From assembly GCA_050084985.1 (NCBI GenBank), contig JBITNC010000001.1:172484001-172548000 (forward strand): a stretch of DNA of 64,000 nt, written 5' to 3'. Made by a program: the position numbers and the translations under genes. Origin of the DNA: Nageia nagi. Taxonomy: Eukaryota > Pinophyta. Below the pieces are notes generated by a model, which saw only the letters and a list, made by a program, of their open reading frames with translations, was not told where the DNA came from and ran no database searches. Shown in pieces: positions 60,140-64,000 of the stretch (positions are counted from its first letter, which is position 1; every line of letters starts with the position of its first letter).

Positions 60140-60620
60140 CTGCATACCCAAAGTAAGTAACCTATAATCTCAAAAGAACCTGCAAGTTATAAGCAGCTCG
60201 AATAATAAGATCAGATAGATGCAACATATTCATATTAACTAGGATAGATGAATCACACAAATGCCATCATGAACTAATCAATGGTGCACTATAAGTCATC
60301 ATGAAGACGCCAAGCCAAAACTCATAGTCACCTGCTGTATATAAAATATGTGTTGATTATTATTACAAAATAAAGCATGCACATACAAGTTCCTCACATA
60401 TGGATAACTGAATAGTGCTAAAAGACACACAAGAGTTCCTCACACATGGATAATTGAATAGTGCTAGATTGGCCAATCTTTTAACTTTAAAAAATTTGTA
60501 CAATAAGTTCCTCATGCAGAGTGAACTTACCATGAAGGTATATAATAAAATCAACACTATATAGCATAAAATCCTCATAGGGGTGAAGTTGTCATCATAA
60601 ACATGAATTCAACATAAGAA
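60140..60620 (-). other. E6 3' untranslated region, with a 44-bp duplication
   Basis: No coding pattern. At 60381-60424 and 60425-60468 a unit containing agttcctcacatatggata and gaatagtgcta occurs twice in tandem. Confidence 0.7.
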
Positions 60621-60621
60621 T

Positions 60622-61440
60622 TCAAACTTCACTTCCCCTTAAGGCCAACATCAGCAAACCAATAGCATATCTAAGCTTATAGAACTGAGCTTTCGGGAGA
60701 GGCTTGGTGAATAAATCAATGGAGTTTAAGGTAGATAAATAATACTCTAAGTGTATGATGCCATCAAGAACCTTCTCCCTAATAAAATGGGCATGGATTT
60801 CCATATGTTTTATTCTCTAATGGAACACATGATTCCTAGCTGAAGAAATAGTTGATTGATTATCTGAAAAAATCAAAGATGAACCAAATTTGTCATATAC
60901 AATTTCTTTCAAAAAATGCCTTAGCCAAATAGCTTCTTAGGTTGTAATAGACATGGCACGGTATTCAACTTCTATGGTGGAAAAAGAAATAGTGGGTTGC
61001 TTCTTAGAATCCCAAGAGATAGCACCTGAACTAATGCTAAACACATACGAAAAGGTTGATTTCCTATCATCTCTATCTCCTCCATAGTCAGAATCTGAGA
61101 ATCTAGAGAAAACAAATGAGGGCAACTTAGAATACTTGAGAGCAAGATCCTTAGTCCCTACAACATATCTCAAGATTTCTTTAGTAGCATTAAGATGTCA
61201 ACATATGGTTTCTGCATGAATTGAGCCATTAGATTCACTACAAAGGTAGTATTTGGCTTGGAAATAGTCAAATATAAAAGACTACCAATTAATTGCCTAC
61301 AAGCTATAGCATCAACTAACTGAGAGTTGAAGCTCAAAGAAATAGTGATTCTAGAAGAAATTAGGATTGTAGCATATCTACAGTCCTCCATTCCAAACTT
61401 CTATAAGATATCTGATGTATACTTAGATTAACTAAGATAA
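60622..61440 (-). pseudogene. E6 RNase H relic and preceding linker
   Basis: C-terminal copia domain. The open frame 61170-61391 has QLIGSLLYLTISKPNTTFVV, the conserved segment before RNase H. The frame 60937-61173 has YVVGTKDLALKYSK, FSDSDYGGDRDDRKSTFSYVF and SFSTIEVEYRAMS, with the catalytic Asp and Glu region. 60622-60804 has HFIREKVLDGIIHLEYY and TKPLPKAQFYKLR, the usual end of the polyprotein. Confidence 0.9.
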
Positions 61441-61990
61441 GTACAATCCTTGTATTGATACATTTGCATTTCAAGATAGTAGTAAAAAAGACCAAGATTG
61501 ATCATTTCAAATGTTGCTTTAAGTTTGGATATGTACTCTTAATGATTTCATTATTATTCTCAGTAATCAAAAGATCATCCACATAAAGAAGAATCAAGAC
61601 CATATCTTTTCCTTGAGTGAGCACATACAAATTGGTGTAAAAAAAATATTTAAAGAATCCAATGTCTGCAAACTACCCAAAAATTTTCTTGTACTAGGCT
61701 TTAGGTGCTTGCTTAAGTCCATACAATGACTTATTTAGCTTGCACACAAAGGATTCTTTACCTTCCATAATGAACCCTTCTAGTTGATTTATGAAGATTT
61801 TCACATCTAAGTCACCATTGAGAAATGCATTCTTGATGTCAAGTTGAAAAACTTTCCATCTTTGAGCAAAACCTTTAGCTACTAACCTTGCCTTGTATTT
61901 TTCAATATCCCTAACAAAATTGAACTTGACCTTAAATATCCACTTATTAACAATCACATTCTTCTCATTGGGATAAGGAATCAAAACCTA
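61441..61990 (-). pseudogene. E6 reverse transcriptase relic (YVDD)
   Basis: Copia reverse transcriptase. The open frame 61694-61984 has VNKWIFKVKF, KARLVAKGFAQ, FQLDIKNAFLNGDLDVKIF and KSLYGLKQAPKA, all copia RT signatures; the Asp of LDIKNAFLNGDL is intact. Near 61565-61600 is LLYVDDLLIT with the catalytic YVDD intact, in another frame. Confidence 0.92.
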
Positions 61991-62149
61991 AGTTTTATTT
62001 TTCATAAGCACCTTAAACTCCACTTTCATGGCTTCCATCTAGCACTCATGCTTAGAAGCTTCTTTGAAGGTTAAGAATGCATGCTTATTGTCAATCTTGC
62101 CAAATAAGGATTTATTCAAGGTCATGCTCCTAGTTACCCTTTATGTTGA

Positions 62150-63210
62150 AGAATTTTGTTCCTAAGATGACTTGTTTAGATCAATGTCTAACTAGCTAGT
62201 GCAATTGAAGAGTACTCTAGATCATCAACATCCTCATTAGAAGCAAATTTTTTAGGAAGTTCATTAAACTTTACATCTCTTGAAATAAACATAGCTTTGT
62301 AGGATGGAGAGTAGATTCTGTAGCCTTTATGTTGACTGTCATAACCCACAAAGATGTATTTTTTAGCCATTTTATCAAACTTCTCCCTTTTCTTAGAAAT
62401 AATGTAGGAGAATGCTTCAAAACCAAATACCTTAAGATGAAAAATGTTAGATTTTCTTCCTAACCATACCTCAAAAGGAGTTTTACCCTAAACGACTTTT
62501 ATGGGACACCTATTCAAGATGTAAATAGCAATGCTCATAGCTTCACCCCATAAGAAACTGGAAGATTACCTAACATGCATCTATCCATTTCCATAATTAT
62601 TTTATTTTTCCTTTTGATAACACCATTCTACTGAGGAGTGTAAGAAATCATAAATTACCTTTTGATTCCATACATAACATAATAGTCATTGAACTCATTA
62701 TTGTTATATTCTCCTCTATTATTTGATTTCAACATCTTGATTTTAAGGTTAATTTGATTCTCAATAAAGGCTTTAAAAACTTTAAAACTCTCAAAGGTTT
62801 GATCTTTGTGCTCAAGTAGATACCCAAAGGTCATTCTACCAAATTCATCAATGAAGGTCAAGACATAAGATTCTCCTCTAAGCGACTTAGTCTGAAATGG
62901 AACCATCAAATTTGAATGCACAAGTTGAAGAGGTTGAGATGCTTTTGTTGCCTTATATTTTTGAAACTTTTATCTATGCATCTTGCCAAGAATGCATTTC
63001 TTGCATAGACCAACTGAAGGAGAAATTAAAGGCAAACCTTCCATAAGTTCTAGGTCTTTCATGACTTGAATACTCTTGTGGTTAAGGTGTTGTAAATGTT
63101 GGTGCCAAAGATTGCCTCTAGAACACACACTTGTAACAAGACACATATTTAATGGAACTTGATCCATAATGTGGAGATAATCTTTCATTGATCCTTTAAC
63201 CAACATGGTA
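62150..63210 (-). pseudogene. E6 integrase relic
   Basis: Copia integrase. 62970-63206 has LWHQHLQHLNHKSIQVMKD and CKKCILGKMHR, the zinc-binding (GAG-pre-integrase) part. 62655-62921 has SYVLTFIDEFGRMTFGYLL with the first Asp. LKSNNRGEY has Asn where the second catalytic Asp (SDNGGEY) is expected. 62188-62370 has KYIFVGYDSQHKGYRIYSP and FISRDVKFNE, the C-terminal conserved segment. Confidence 0.92.
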
Positions 63211-64000
63211 AGTCCTTTCTTAATATGCCAAGATTGAGAGTTGAACTCAAGAGAGTACCCTTTTCTAGTAACTTAGATCATGGAGAGAAGGTTCATCCTA
63301 AGCTTAGAAATATAGAGCACATTATCAAGAACCTTTTCGTGAATCAACATACTCCCAATTCCTTGGACTTCAAAGGTAGAATTATCATCTATCATAACTG
63401 CATCTTTTCTATACTTGTGAAAGTTCTCAAACTTTTTCTTTTCAAAGCATAGGTGATTAGTATAACTAGAGTTAACAATTCAATCAAACAAAAAAGAGCA
63501 AGACATGGAGTAGAGCATCATAGCAAAACCAACTTGAATATTATTCTTTTCTTTTAAGTTCTTTACATTTCTATTACCTTTGTTTTTTTTTCTCTTTTTT
63601 CTTTTTGTAGCAATCAACTTTTTTGTGACCTTGGATGCCATAATAGTTATAATTACCATCAAACTTTTTCTTAAGCTATGGATTGTTTACTTTACCTTTT
63701 CCATCTCTTTGCTTGAAGTGGTTATTGTTATCATTACCTCTTTTTTCAAACCTTTTTTAAGAAGAAGGATAAAATTTGTTTTAATGGTTGAAATTCTTCT
63801 TGAAAGGTGTTTTGGTTGCTCCAAGAGCAACATTATTATCCTTAAGAGAAGAAATCAACACTTTTTTGTTAAGGGTTTTCTCATACTTCAAAAGCATGCT
63901 AGATAGGTTCTCAAGGGAGAAGACTTCTTCATCATTAAGCCTTGTTTCCATAACCATCACAAAATTTTCAAAGTTTGAAGAAAAGCTTTGAAGAATGATG
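63211..64000 (-). pseudogene. E6 gag end and protease relic
   Basis: At the right edge the minus strand reads SSNFENFVMVMETRLNDEEV and LSSMLLKYEKTLNKK, typical of copia gag. The degenerate zinc knuckle NYYGIQGHKKVDCYKK is near 63605-63665. The protease start near 63460-63485 reads IVNSSYTNH, where IVDSGCTNH is usual, so the catalytic Asp is Asn. VLDNVLYISKLRMNLLS near 63290-63345 is the protease end. Gag runs off the window. Confidence 0.85.

Larger units (their letters stand above)
59417..64000 (-). mobile_element. E6: decayed Ty1/copia LTR retrotransposon, 3' part
   Basis: From high to low on the minus strand: gag end, protease, integrase, reverse transcriptase, RNase H, PPT and 3' LTR. 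Integrase before RT is the order that defines Ty1/copia. Frameshifts and stops break all parts, and catalytic residues are changed in protease and integrase. The 5' LTR and most of gag lie beyond the right edge. The 3' LTR is of the same family as the solo LTR at 57654-58116. Confidence 0.92.

Overview
The window looks like nuclear DNA of a seed plant with a large, repeat-rich, AT-rich genome. The density of old, CpG-depleted LTR retrotransposons around one intron-rich gene suggests a gymnosperm, but that is inference. There is one gene that can be named with confidence: a minus-strand SPT6-like transcription elongation factor (SPT6L), coding from 53852 down to 41204 in 16 coding exons, with a probable non-coding first exon near 54764-54835. 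All 15 coding-exon junctions fit GT-AG. The restored length is about 1816 residues: acidic N-terminus, helical core, YqgF-like domain, HhH, S1, tandem SH2, and a long RGG and GW/WG tail. As given, the reading frame is broken by three single-base length differences (exons 10, 15 and 17), all next to short homopolymers. Assembly error is the simplest explanation, but a real allele or pseudogene is not excluded.

Left of the gene (1-37.3 kb) is a nested stack of Ty3-type relics. E1 (minus, about 1-7900) keeps gag, protease, RT, two RNase H domains and integrase in decayed form. E2 (plus, about 10.79-21.24 kb) keeps RT, two RNases H and integrase, and is interrupted by a 4.9-kb LTR element without protein genes (14762-19687: LTR pair, PBS, PPT, near-matching 5-bp target duplication) that landed in a 47-bp tandem array. 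E3 (plus, about 21.3-33.5 kb) is an integrase relic split by E4 (minus, 22556-32087). E4 has an LTR pair, a PBS, a PPT and a gag relic but no visible pol. In the place of pol it has coding-like sequence on the opposite strand (about 25.4-27.3 and 27.5-28.2 kb). E5 (minus, about 35.85-37.25 kb) is another RNase H and integrase relic.

Between E5 and SPT6L (37.3-41.2 kb) there is no recognised gene, only a tRNA-like or SINE-like patch, short direct repeats, one unexplained 150-codon ORF and a three-copy tandem repeat. Upstream of SPT6L (55-64 kb) are a LINE ORF1 relic (plus), a solo copia LTR with a perfect 5-bp target duplication, and the 3' part of a decayed Ty1/copia element (E6, minus) that runs off the right edge and carries an LTR of the same family as the solo LTR.

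The most unusual items are E4 with its antisense gene relic, and the tandem-repeat-built interior of the 14.8-19.7 kb element. Boundaries of decayed elements are approximate unless an LTR end or target duplication is stated.
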